From Acidobacteriota bacterium (GTDB lineage Bacteria; Acidobacteriota; Blastocatellia; Pyrinomonadales; Pyrinomonadaceae): DNA of 64,000 bases. The stretch spans positions 62,001-126,000 of the forward strand of contig JAHBSJ010000003.1 of the NCBI GenBank assembly GCA_019639155.1. Direction: 5' to 3'. This document shows positions 1 through 7,826 of the stretch, piece by piece (position 1 is the stretch's first letter; every line of letters starts with the position of its first letter). Below the pieces are notes generated by a model. The model worked only from the letters and a program-made list of their open reading frames with translations. It was not told the DNA's origin and made no database searches. The translations under genes and the position numbers were made by a program.

Positions 1-370
1 CCAACTCACGAAACTGCATCGACTGAAAACCGCTCGCGGGGTTGAGCCGATCGCGAAATTCCAAAAAACCGATCGGCGCCATCGTCTCGAGGATGTGTAT
101 CTGAGTGACGAGTATCTTCTCGATCGAAACCGCCGCACGCAGCGAGTGATTGGCCCGAAACAGCCGTCCTTCGCCGATCCAGGCGATACAGGCGTCAAGC
201 TCGTGCAGCAATTGTTTGAACCACAGCTCATACGTCTGATGGATAATGATGAACAGCAGTTCGTCGTGGCTTTCGGGCTCGGAAAGCGGTTCCTGCAGCT
301 CGATCAGCTCGCGGACCTTCAGATATTTGTTGTACGAAAGCGGTGCGTCCTTGCCGTATTCATTAGCCAT
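1..370 (-). CDS. kynA: Tryptophan 2,3-dioxygenase, N-terminal part (cut by window edge)
   Basis: Heme enzyme that opens the indole ring of L-tryptophan to N-formylkynurenine, the first step of the kynurenine pathway. Reading leftward from ATG at 370 gives 123 residues with no stop before the window edge, so the C-terminal half lies outside. The family's distal-pocket segment HQTYELWFKQ is seen at residues 44-53, and the substrate-binding segment GFQSMQFREL at about 114-123. The frame is open throughout and matches the family from its first residues, so the start is secure. It is divergent from the cassette that begins near 540. The rightward reading frame over the same DNA is only its shadow. 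Confidence 0.93.
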   Translation of the reverse strand, partial: MANEYGKDAPLSYNKYLKVRELIELQEPLSEPESHDELLFIIIHQTYELWFKQLLHELDACIAWIGEGRLFRANHSLRAAVSIEKILVTQIHILETMAPIGFLEFRDRLNPASGFQSMQFREL

Positions 371-525
371 AGAGGGGTGAAAAAGCGCCGGGGAATTATG
401 CGATTATCTTCGTTCATCGCAGATTTGAAGTCAATCGCGACCGATTGGGGCGCTGGTCGCTCGAGGGCTTCGCCAGAAAGGAACTCCTTTACAGGTTCCG
501 AAAAATGTCGACTTCCGATCTAATT

Positions 526-587
526 GTCGACTGAGCATGAGTCAACAGGGCGAAAAAACACTTGACAATTCCGGGGGGGGCTATAAT
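526..587 (+). promoter_or_regulatory. Putative promoter with a G8 spacer, next to a 9-nt direct repeat
   Basis: A perfect TTGACA (562-567) is followed by a perfect TATAAT (582-587), but the spacer is only 14 nt and holds a run of eight G. The nonamer GTCGACTGA at 526-534 recurs at 3283-3291, where it also precedes an A-run and a TTGACA. The pair therefore brackets the 0.54-3.28 kb cassette. The short spacer would make a weak promoter at this tract length, so the promoter call is an inference. Confidence 0.45.
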
Positions 588-668
588 GACGGAAATTTTT
601 CTCGAGGAACCCGACCCCAATTTCTGATCGTTGCGAATCTAGGTGATCAGAAGGACCATGGACTTGTT

Positions 669-1175
669 ATGACGAGCACGCATCGAACGCTCTCTCAAAT
701 CGCTAACATCGCTACAATTGGATTGGCAGTTGTTTTTGTGTATTGGATTGTATTTGAACGGAAAGTGGAAACGGATGTTTCGGGAGAGTATGTTGGGGTC
801 GGTCAGCATGTGCCGCTTCCGGTTGATTCGAAAAGTGCAGGCTCGATAAAGATCGCCATATTCCTTGACTCAGACTGTCAGTTTTGCGAGCAGAGCATAG
901 ACGACTACAAAATGCTTTTGGAACTATACAGAAATGCCCCAAATGCGCATCTAATATTTCTTTTTGATTATTCAGAGACTGACATGTCGGGCTATTTAGC
1001 TTCTAAAAACATTCCTGCCGATATTGGGGCGTTAGTCAGCTTCGAACAGGTTCGAATTCGGGCGACGCCTACTGTGTTAATCCTTGACGAGAAGGATACT
1101 GTTAAAAAGATCTACGAAGGGAAGCTCAAAGCTAATGAGAAACTGGAACTATCCAAGACGTTTGATAGCTTTTAG
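669..1175 (+). CDS. Membrane-anchored thioredoxin-fold protein
   Basis: Predicted 168-residue protein with an N-terminal membrane segment at about residues 11-29 and a periplasmic thioredoxin-like domain. The domain has the redox motif CQFC (Cys70 and Cys73) and an ATPT loop that would carry the cis-proline. A longer frame opens at 537, but it would put 44 non-hydrophobic residues ahead of the anchor and would span the putative TATAAT, so ATG 669 is preferred. The base composition is visibly lower in GC than in the flanking genes. The next gene encodes an eight-cysteine secreted peptide, which suggests a thiol-disulfide role for that substrate, but this is only contextual. The exact family is not identified. 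Confidence 0.72.
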   Translation: MTSTHRTLSQIANIATIGLAVVFVYWIVFERKVETDVSGEYVGVGQHVPLPVDSKSAGSIKIAIFLDSDCQFCEQSIDDYKMLLELYRNAPNAHLIFLFDYSETDMSGYLASKNIPADIGALVSFEQVRIRATPTVLILDEKDTVKKIYEGKLKANEKLELSKTFDSF

Positions 1176-1232
1176 TAAAATCACTAGAGGGGCTAATGGA
1201 AATGTAACACACACACAAATGGAGGTACAAAG

Positions 1233-1457
1233 ATGGCTTTTCTGAGACTATTCTTGGTTATACTTTTAACCATATCGATCTATAATGTGACAGAGACTCG
1301 CGTTGTTGCAGACGAATGTGATGGTGGACGGGCAATTGTTGAGGAAGGATGTCCCGCGCAGGCACCGAGGCCAAACGGATGCAAGTGTTGTTCCAACAAT
1401 CATTGCATAAGCAATTACTGTAATCCTCTTAACAAATGCGCAAACCCACCTAATTGA
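1233..1457 (+). CDS. Small secreted cysteine-rich peptide
   Basis: A 74-residue protein with a clear signal peptide (about residues 1-26) and a mature part of roughly 48 residues holding eight cysteines. The pattern near the C terminus is CKCC-x4-C-x4-C-x5-C, which suggests a compact disulfide-knotted fold. A strong GGAGGT ribosome binding site sits 7 nt before the ATG at 1233. It follows the thioredoxin-like gene by 57 nt and is likely cotranscribed. I do not recognise the family. A toxin, bacteriocin-like peptide or surface decoration are all possible, and none can be chosen from the sequence. Confidence 0.7.
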   Translation: MAFLRLFLVILLTISIYNVTETRVVADECDGGRAIVEEGCPAQAPRPNGCKCCSNNHCISNYCNPLNKCANPPN

Positions 1458-1549
1458 GTGTTTTTAGCTTTTGGTGCGTTTGGTCGAGCTCCGTTATTCC
1501 TGGAGTTTACGTTAATGGTGTGCCACCGCGTCCAAGACTTTAGGTCGCA

Positions 1550-3280
1550 ATGAGAGTTGTCTGTAAATGTTTGGCATCAAGATACGGGCTTTCGATAGCT
1601 ATACTGGTCATCGAGATGTCGCTCTTGTTGCCTAATTTGCGGGCTCAGGAGAGTGGCCTCAGCGTTGCCGATGAGCTAAAAGGCCGGATCGCACGGCACT
1701 CGCGCATACTCGCAGATCAATTCAATGAGACTCGGGCGGATCTCAGGGGTTTGCAGCATGTGGACAGAGCATACTTCGCCTCGCGGTCAATACGTATGGG
1801 TGCCCAATTTGACCGAAGCGTTGCCGAGGATTTTGCATCGATCGCGACAGAAGCCATAAGTGCTTCGATCAAAGATTCGGAAACTCTTTCGCAGATCGAG
1901 GTTTTTAGACTTTCGAGTGCTATCGATGACCTTATGCACTTCGATAGCAGGCTGGGAATTAGGGTTGTAGCGAATCTCTTAAAGACAGTTGAAGATCGCC
2001 AAGCCACTCTCGGTGACGGGGGGGGCACGTTGTCCGATCTGTTGGCAACTATCGCATTGAAGACAACAGATCGAGACACTGCACTTACCGAGAACCTGAT
2101 TTTCGCTTCGCTTAAGAGGAGTCTGTCCGACTTGCTTCCGTCAGCCGTTGCGATGTTGTATCGACGCGATCCCGATCGCGGTTCAAGGGTGATAGGCAGG
2201 GTTATCGAGCAGACACGATTCAACTTTTCCGATAGTTCGGCACGGATGCTGTTTAATATTGACAGGCATGCGTTCGAGTTTAGCGAAGGGAAGCCGTTTT
2301 CACTTCGAGATCAAAAGGTGATCCTGAATACCTTCGTTTCGAATATGATCGATGCGGCGGCGATGGAAGATCTGAGGCCAGCTCGATGCGGGATGGCTTT
2401 CTACGCAGTTTCGATGCGCGAACGCGTCAGCAAGCTCATTCCCGAACGTCGTTTGGCTTTCGATCAAAGCGTTGATCTCTGTACGCCATACATCGGCCCG
2501 CGGTCAAGGAACATCGCATTTGCAAGCGACGGAATCGACGAAGTCGCAACGGCCAACGACATCTTCGAAAAAGCGAAAAATGAAAATGACAAAGACAGAA
2601 AGCTCGGTCTCTATCGATTGGGGCTGTCCCGTCTTCGCGAAAAAGATGAATACGCTCGCATGATCTCATTGCTTGACGGATTCGAGGGCGATGATTTTCG
2701 TTCAGTTTCAGAACCGGGATGGCGTTCGTGGAGGATAACCGCGGCGTATCATGTCGTGATCAAGGCGATTCGAGAAGGAGATTTGTCCGCAGCATACAAC
2801 TATCTGGACAAAACACCCGCAAACCTAAGGCCGTTGGTTCGGAATCGACTTCTCACAAATTCTGATGTTGGTCTGCCCGAACAATTCCGGGGGGATTGTT
2901 TGCATCAACTCGAAAATGAGTTGACAAGATCTTATATCTCTCCCAGTGAAGCGGCTGACATCTATCTTGATCTTATTGATCTGTATTTCCCTGTTTCTCG
3001 GGCAGACAGTCTGGGTGCATTTGAAAAGACGATTCGGTCTATTAACAAAGCTGACAAAGAGCCGCACGAAAACTTCAGCGGCTTTTCATGGAGCGATGAT
3101 GTTGCGTTTCCTGACGTCAAGTCGGATCTGCTTTCTCATGATGAGATAGCCGTGAGCCAGGCTTTGAAAGATTTATCCACTTCAATAAGTCGAATCAGAA
3201 TGCGTTTAGGTCTGCTCAGTCCCTCGCTGAGGGAGTACGTTAAACTGCGAGCAAGCGCCAATATTGTCCGGCGCGATTAG
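1550..3280 (+). CDS. Secreted helical protein of unknown function
   Basis: A 576-residue protein with a long hydrophobic N terminus (about residues 12-32, likely cleaved after the LRAQ segment). The mature chain is rich in Ala, Leu, Asp and Arg and looks all-helical, possibly TPR- or HEAT-like repeats, but no catalytic motif is visible. A G8 run lies in the coding sequence at about 2018-2025 (encoding Gly-Gly-Gly). It is a possible slippage site, since one added or lost G would truncate the protein near residue 160. It is the last gene of the lower-GC cassette. I do not recognise the family. Confidence 0.6.
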   Translation: MRVVCKCLASRYGLSIAILVIEMSLLLPNLRAQESGLSVADELKGRIARHSRILADQFNETRADLRGLQHVDRAYFASRSIRMGAQFDRSVAEDFASIATEAISASIKDSETLSQIEVFRLSSAIDDLMHFDSRLGIRVVANLLKTVEDRQATLGDGGGTLSDLLATIALKTTDRDTALTENLIFASLKRSLSDLLPSAVAMLYRRDPDRGSRVIGRVIEQTRFNFSDSSARMLFNIDRHAFEFSEGKPFSLRDQKVILNTFVSNMIDAAAMEDLRPARCGMAFYAVSMRERVSKLIPERRLAFDQSVDLCTPYIGPRSRNIAFASDGIDEVATANDIFEKAKNENDKDRKLGLYRLGLSRLREKDEYARMISLLDGFEGDDFRSVSEPGWRSWRITAAYHVVIKAIREGDLSAAYNYLDKTPANLRPLVRNRLLTNSDVGLPEQFRGDCLHQLENELTRSYISPSEAADIYLDLIDLYFPVSRADSLGAFEKTIRSINKADKEPHENFSGFSWSDDVAFPDVKSDLLSHDEIAVSQALKDLSTSISRIRMRLGLLSPSLREYVKLRASANIVRRD

Positions 3281-3282
3281 TG

Positions 3283-3328
3283 GTCGACTGAAAAATCTCT
3301 TGACACAGCCTTAACTTTCCGCTAAATT
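3283..3328 (+). promoter_or_regulatory. Putative promoter of the cold-shock gene
   Basis: TTGACA at 3300-3305 and TAAATT at 3323-3328 are separated by 17 nt. Transcription from here would give a leader of about 150 nt before the ATG at 3481, and long leaders are typical of cspA-type mRNAs. The nonamer GTCGACTGA at 3283-3291 is the second copy of the repeat at 526. Confidence 0.45.
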
Positions 3329-3480
3329 TCCTTTCGTCTATCAACACATATCAGAAAAACCGATATCTTGCAGTTTAAGAATTCGATTCTTCTCGTGAAG
3401 TTTTGTGCGAAATAGAACTGTTCCCGCCACCGGTGCGGGCATATTCCCGGAGTACGAAGTTTTTGGAGGATCCACCTAAG

Positions 3481-3696
3481 ATGGCAAAGTCCTTGGGCAA
3501 AGTGAAATGGTTCAATAACCAAAAGGGTTACGGCTTTATCGAAAAGCCCGGCGAACCGGATATCTTTGTGCATTACACAAAGATCGGCGGCGACGGCTAC
3601 AAGACCCTTGTGCCCGGCGAAGAGGTCGAATACGAGGTCTCAGACGGCCCGAAAGGCCCGCAGGCAGAGTTTGTTACGAGAACGGTTTATCCGTAA
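3481..3696 (+). CDS. Cold-shock domain protein (CspA family)
   Basis: Single-stranded nucleic-acid binding RNA chaperone of 71 residues, the usual length for a one-domain Csp. The N-terminal [15 protein letters not shown] segment carries RNP1 (KGYGFI) and is followed by an RNP2-like DIFVHY. The start at 3481 is chosen because it follows a GGAGGA site by 10 nt and begins at the family's normal N terminus. An upstream in-frame extension would add 26 unrelated residues. The gene is monocistronic, with a long leader before it and a strong hairpin terminator after it. Confidence 0.95.
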   Translation: MAKSLGKVKWFNNQKGYGFIEKPGEPDIFVHYTKIGGDGYKTLVPGEEVEYEVSDGPKGPQAEFVTRTVYP

Positions 3697-3705
3697 AGAA
3701 CGCAA

Positions 3706-3740
3706 AAGGCACGGCATCTGATGCCGTGCCTTATGTTTTT
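3706..3740 (+). terminator. Rho-independent terminator after the cold-shock gene
   Basis: A perfect 12-bp stem (3706-3717 with 3721-3732, containing GGCACGGCAT) has a 3-nt loop and is followed by a T-rich tail ending near 3740. Confidence 0.9.
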
Positions 3741-3767
3741 GATCGAACTCTCCTCAGATCTATATTG

Positions 3768-4088
3768 TCAGACAAGTTCCTCGCCCTTGGCTTTCAGGGT
3801 GCGGCGCCAGAGTTCGCGGTATGACGTGAACCGCGCTACCAGCGTGTTGAAATGATAACGCTGGGCATAGGTCAGGCTGCGATTGTCGGCGATGCGCTTT
3901 ACTATGGATTCCAACCTTGCCTTCGCCTCCAGCGGCGGCCGCTTTGTGGCACCGTTAAAATAGATATCGAAATCGATCTTCAGCTTTCGGATGTCCTCTT
4001 CCATCCGCGTAAGCTGCAGATCGATCTCCGCCGCTTCGTCCTGCTTCGTCTGAACGTTTCGATAAAGCTTATTTCCGATAAGTGCCAT
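3768..4088 (-). CDS. Conserved small coiled-coil protein, function unknown
   Basis: A soluble 106-residue protein that is strongly helical and charged. A predicted coiled coil covers about residues 12-45 (heptads around DEAAEIDLQLTRMEEDIRKL), followed by a second helical region rich in Arg, Tyr and Phe. It has no cysteines, no membrane segment and no recognised catalytic motif. Its codon use resembles that of the neighbouring genes, which argues that it is real. It is convergent with the cold-shock gene and lies downstream of serC. I do not recognise the family. Confidence 0.6.
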   Translation of the reverse strand: MALIGNKLYRNVQTKQDEAAEIDLQLTRMEEDIRKLKIDFDIYFNGATKRPPLEAKARLESIVKRIADNRSLTYAQRYHFNTLVARFTSYRELWRRTLKAKGEELV

Positions 4089-4177
4089 TTTGTGCGCCTC
4101 TATGGTAGGAGGGCTTACGCGAAGCCCCTTTTAATAGAAACGGCAAAACAGCCGCGGCTTCCAGAACGAAGGGAAAA

Positions 4178-4264
4178 GTGACGAGTGATGAGTGACGAGT
4201 GATGAGTGATGAGTAAGTGGACGGTCTGTTTAACTATCCACTTCGCACTTGTCACTTTCCACTG
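4178..4264. repeat. Periodic inverted-repeat element (7-nt period)
   Basis: The left arm is five tandem copies of a heptamer of the form GTGAYGA (about 4179-4214) ending in AAGTGG. The right arm (about 4237-4264), on the other strand, reads as a degenerate version with AGTGACAAGTGCGAAGTGG. Together they form an imperfect hairpin between serC and the coiled-coil gene. The architecture matches other periodic inverted repeats in this window. Confidence 0.6.
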
Positions 4265-4287
4265 AATAAAACGATCTCCCGGCCGTG

Positions 4288-5376
4288 TTAACCGTTCTTT
4301 TGCGCGAAATCTGCCATTAGGCTTGTCAATGCCGTGACGCCTTCTTTCGGGAACGCATTGTAAACGGACGCGCGAATGCCGCCGACCGAACGGTGGCCTT
4401 TCAGCCCGTCAAGCCCGGCTGCGGTCGCTTCTGCACAGAACTGCTTCTCGAGTTCCTCGGACGGCAGGCGGAATGTGATATTCATCAGCGAACGGGCGTC
4501 GCGGGCGGCGTGGCCGCGGTAATAGCCGTCACTTGAATCGATCGCGTCGTACAATATTGCGGCTTTTTCGCGGTTCATCTTGGCGATGCCGTCGAGGCCT
4601 CCTTTTGACCGCAGCCATTCGCACACCAGGCTGATGATGTAAATGCCCCACGTATTCGGCGTGTTCAGCATCGAATCGTTTTCCGCAAGCAAACGATAAT
4701 CGAGCATCGAATGCTGGTTTTCGGGAACAGCGGCAAGCAGATCGTCGCGGATGATCACCAGCGTGACGCCGCTCGGGCCGATATTCTTTTGCGCACCGGC
4801 GTAGATGAGGGCGTATTTGCTGATGTCGAGCGGCTTCGACAGTATGTTCGACGATGCGTCGCAAACCACCGGAACGCCCGCACCGTCGGGCTCGTAGTGA
4901 AACTCAACGCCCTCAATGGTCTCGTTCGACGTGTAGTGGACGTATTTCGCACCTTCAGTGAAATTCAGATCCGACTGCTGCGGAACGGACTTAAAGCCCT
5001 CATCCGCGGTCGTGAATATCACGTTGGTATTCCCGCAGCGTTTGGCTTCTTTCAGTGCTTTTTTGCCCCACGCACCGGTTATCACGTAGTCAGCCGTCTC
5101 GCCCGAGCCGAGAAAATTCAGCGGAACCATCGAAAATTGCAGCGTCGCACCGCCCTGCAGGAACAGGATCTTGTAATTTTCCGGTACGCCGAGCAGTTCC
5201 CGAATGCCGTTTTCCGCCGCATGCAGCACCTTTTCAAAATGCTTTGAACGGTGGCTGATCTCCATCACGCTCATACCGATGCCGCCGAACGATAGCATCT
5301 CTTCGCGTGCCTTTTCCAACACCTCAACCGGCAAAACCGCCGGGCCCGCACTGAAATTGAATATCCTTTCCGCCAT
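4288..5376 (-). CDS. serC: Phosphoserine aminotransferase
   Basis: PLP enzyme that converts 3-phosphohydroxypyruvate and glutamate to phosphoserine, the second step of serine synthesis; it also serves pyridoxine synthesis in some bacteria. The 362-residue length is normal. The N terminus FNFSAGPA is the family signature, the phosphate-binding QGGAT segment is at about residues 74-78, and the PLP lysine is Lys197 in GAQKNIGPSG. The active-site arginine motif GHRSVGGIRAS lies near the C terminus. The gene appears to be alone, with no serA beside it. Confidence 0.97.
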   Translation of the reverse strand: MAERIFNFSAGPAVLPVEVLEKAREEMLSFGGIGMSVMEISHRSKHFEKVLHAAENGIRELLGVPENYKILFLQGGATLQFSMVPLNFLGSGETADYVITGAWGKKALKEAKRCGNTNVIFTTADEGFKSVPQQSDLNFTEGAKYVHYTSNETIEGVEFHYEPDGAGVPVVCDASSNILSKPLDISKYALIYAGAQKNIGPSGVTLVIIRDDLLAAVPENQHSMLDYRLLAENDSMLNTPNTWGIYIISLVCEWLRSKGGLDGIAKMNREKAAILYDAIDSSDGYYRGHAARDARSLMNITFRLPSEELEKQFCAEATAAGLDGLKGHRSVGGIRASVYNAFPKEGVTALTSLMADFAQKNG

Positions 5377-5590
5377 AAAATTTGCCGCCGAAATTGTAAG
5401 ATATCACACCGCCGCGGCGGCACGCACCGCGGAGCCCTCGGTTTCGCCGCATAGACAGCCGAAAACCGTATCTGTCGGGCTTTTCGGCACCTCGGAAAAT
5501 GAAGTAAACTAAATTCAAGCGCAAACTATTCGCCGCATTTTAGACATCAAACAGAGCGGCGTAGATTTGATAATACGTTGGAGGATCGAG

Positions 5591-6919
5591 ATGTTTCGCA
5601 AAATTGGCACTTTTTTGGTTATGGCGGCGGCGTTCTCGCTTGCCGCGGTCAGCGTATCGGCACAGTCGGCACCCGTCAGCGGCAAAGTGGAAAAACAGAA
5701 CGCCGACGGCACCCGCGAGCCGGTGACTAACGCCCTGATCGAGGTTTATCGCGTCGATATCAAGGCAGGATTTCCGTCTGCTAAGACGAATCGGCGAGGC
5801 GAGTTCAGCTTTGCGGGCCTGCCGTATATGGCACAGTTCGTTTTTGCTGTGAGCGCTCCCGACTGTGCACCGACCGTTTTCGCAAATGTCCGTGCGGGCA
5901 TGGACAAGATCCTGATCACGCTGTATCCGGGCGACGGCAGCAAGCTGACCGAGGCCGAGGTTCGAGCCGGAGCTGTCGGCGTCACAGGGCCTGACAGCGA
6001 AGCGGCCGCCCAGCAGAATGCAAAGGCATCGGAAGAACAGAAAAAGGCAGAAGCGGAATATCAGGCAAAACTGAAAGAGGTCTCGGAAAAGAACGAGAAG
6101 GCCAAAAAGGTAAATGAGATCGTTGGCGAAGCTCTCAAGTCCGGCAATGCCGCCTATGAGGCAAAGAACTTCGAGCTCGCGATATCGAAATATTCTGAGG
6201 GCATCGCCGCTGATCCGGTCTTTGCCGGTACAGCGCCGATCCTGATGAACAACCGCAGCACCGCCTATCGCATGCGCGGCGTCAACACTTACAATTCGGC
6301 GGTAAAGACCGCAGATGCCGCTGAAAAAATGGAACTTCAGCGGACGGCAAAGGGCGATTTCGCCGCATCGGCCGAAGGGTTTCTGGGTTCCTGGAACATC
6401 CTGAAAACAGCCTCACCTGCGGATTTTAGCGACAAAAGCCTTCTTGAATCGACCAGATCAGGAGCTTTGAACGGCGCTATCGAGACGTTTCGCGTCGCGG
6501 CCGCCACCGGACAGGTCGATCCTGCGGTCATCGAGGCCGCTAAGGCGATGATCCCGGAATATCTGAACGCCGAATCGGACAACGTTAAAAAGGCGACCGC
6601 GATGCTCATTCTCGGCGACCTGTATCGCGAAGCGCAAAAGCGCGAAGATGCCGTTACGGCCTACCGTGCGTTGCTCGAAAAATATCCTGACAACATTGAC
6701 GGTATGGCGTACTTGGGGCTCGTGCTCGTGGACATGTCGTGGCTGAACAACAACGACAAGGAAATGGCACAGGAAGGAGCTAATCTGCTGCAGAAATTCG
6801 CCGGCGTCGCTCCGGACGGCCACAAAATGAAACAGGGAGCAAAAGAATATCTTGATATTCTGAAAGCTCAGAACGTCGTCCCAACACGTCAGACGACGCC
6901 GGCACGCCGCAGGAACTAG
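5591..6919 (+). CDS. Secreted TPR protein with carboxypeptidase-regulatory-like domain
   Basis: A 442-residue exported protein. Residues 1-24 form a signal peptide. Residues 30-120 resemble a carboxypeptidase regulatory-like beta-sandwich (a TNRRGEFSFAGLP segment is the typical strand-turn). Residues 135-185 are a Glu/Lys/Ala coiled coil, and the rest contains TPR-like helices (for example around YEAKNFELAISKYSEGIAADP). The ATG at 5591 follows a GGAGGA site, and the frame upstream of it is not protein-like. A hairpin terminator follows. It is likely a periplasmic or outer-membrane scaffold; no enzyme activity is indicated. Confidence 0.85.
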   Translation: MFRKIGTFLVMAAAFSLAAVSVSAQSAPVSGKVEKQNADGTREPVTNALIEVYRVDIKAGFPSAKTNRRGEFSFAGLPYMAQFVFAVSAPDCAPTVFANVRAGMDKILITLYPGDGSKLTEAEVRAGAVGVTGPDSEAAAQQNAKASEEQKKAEAEYQAKLKEVSEKNEKAKKVNEIVGEALKSGNAAYEAKNFELAISKYSEGIAADPVFAGTAPILMNNRSTAYRMRGVNTYNSAVKTADAAEKMELQRTAKGDFAASAEGFLGSWNILKTASPADFSDKSLLESTRSGALNGAIETFRVAAATGQVDPAVIEAAKAMIPEYLNAESDNVKKATAMLILGDLYREAQKREDAVTAYRALLEKYPDNIDGMAYLGLVLVDMSWLNNNDKEMAQEGANLLQKFAGVAPDGHKMKQGAKEYLDILKAQNVVPTRQTTPARRRN

Positions 6920-6943
6920 AGCGAAGGCCGTTACGATAACTTT

Positions 6944-6980
6944 AGCCGCGAAGCTGCATTATTCGCTTCGCGGCTTTTTC
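6944..6980 (+). terminator. Rho-independent terminator
   Basis: A perfect 11-bp stem, AGCCGCGAAGC (6944-6954) with its complement at 6965-6975, has a 10-nt loop and is followed by a T-run. Confidence 0.9.
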
Positions 6981-7044
6981 CTTGTCACAAACGCCATCGC
7001 GGCGGTGTTCTTAATTATCACGCGTTCCAAAGGAGGAATTTCGG

Positions 7045-7128
7045 ATGAGAAAACAACTGCGTCATATCGCCTCGACCATCGCTTTGCCTGCGATCATCGT
7101 CATCGGTAAATACGTGATCGTGATCTAG
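7045..7128 (+). CDS. 27-residue hydrophobic small protein
   Basis: An open frame of 27 codons preceded by a full Shine-Dalgarno AAGGAGGAATTT with the right spacing. The peptide has a basic N terminus (MRKQLRHIAS) and then a hydrophobic stretch ending KYVIVI, so it could be a single-pass small membrane protein. It ends 3 nt before the stop of the convergent yceH-like gene. The ribosome site is one of the best in the window, which is the main reason to call it. The function is unknown. Confidence 0.5.
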   Translation: MRKQLRHIASTIALPAIIVIGKYVIVI

Positions 7129-7131
7129 CTT

Positions 7132-7788
7132 TTAATCGAACTGCTTGCGGAATTCGGCGAATTCCTCTTTCAGTGCGGTGAGTTCGTCGCGCAATGCGGT
7201 GATCTCGCCCTCGAGTTTTGAAATTCGGTCGCCGGCCAAGCTGACCGAAGCCGGTGTCGCGGCCGCGATCGCCTGAATTTCCTCAACGTCCAACTCACCC
7301 GAAAGCAGATGCGCGTAACGCGGCTCTTTGCGGCCGGGCAGATGGTCGAGCTTTACGACGAGCGGCTCGTCGCGGTTGATCAGGCCTTCCAGAGCGGTGT
7401 GCACCTCGCCGAGATCCGCAAATTCATACATTCTGCCCGTGCGTTCGCGCAGTTCGCCCACGGTCTGCGGGCCGCGCAGCATCATCACGGTCATGATAGC
7501 CGTCCCGCCTTCGTCGAGCTCGTAATAGCTCGGCAGCATATGCTTGTATTTCGGCACGCGGCTCGTGCTGCCGTGAAAAACGTAAACCAGATTGCGGTCA
7601 CGCAGGGTCTGTATCGCTCGTGCGACGGTCGGCTCGTCGAGCGACATCACCGGCTCTCGGTTGTTCTTTTGATTGCAGGCATTGACCAGAGCGTTCATCG
7701 TCAGCGGATAATACTCAGGCGTTGTGAGCTGCTTTTCGACGAGTGCTCCGACGATGCGGGCTTCTATTTCTGTTAATGGTTCAGGCAT
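7132..7788 (-). CDS. YceH family (DUF480/UPF0502) winged-helix protein
   Basis: A 218-residue protein of the YceH family, which folds as two winged-helix domains. The family's hallmark start (LTEIEARIVGALVEKQLTTP) and the YYPLTMNALVNACNQKNNR segment are present. A second domain (about residues 90-170) contains the LRGPQTVGELRERT segment, and the chain ends in a coiled coil. The length is normal. The role is not firmly established; DNA binding is inferred from the fold. It is transcribed alone, divergent from the RNase D-like gene by 38 nt. Confidence 0.92.
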   Translation of the reverse strand: MPEPLTEIEARIVGALVEKQLTTPEYYPLTMNALVNACNQKNNREPVMSLDEPTVARAIQTLRDRNLVYVFHGSTSRVPKYKHMLPSYYELDEGGTAIMTVMMLRGPQTVGELRERTGRMYEFADLGEVHTALEGLINRDEPLVVKLDHLPGRKEPRYAHLLSGELDVEEIQAIAAATPASVSLAGDRISKLEGEITALRDELTALKEEFAEFRKQFD

Positions 7789-7826
7789 CTGTTAGATCAG
7801 GCTATTTATATTCTACAATTTAGGCG

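Noticed and set aside
95..523. Plus-strand open frame of 142 codons
   Set aside because: Shadow of the minus-strand kynA, whose translation clearly matches tryptophan 2,3-dioxygenase.
4178..4214. Heptamer tandem repeat considered as CRISPR or iteron origin
   Set aside because: The unit is too short for CRISPR; there is no replication gene or DnaA-box cluster nearby, and it pairs with an inverted arm like the other periodic elements.
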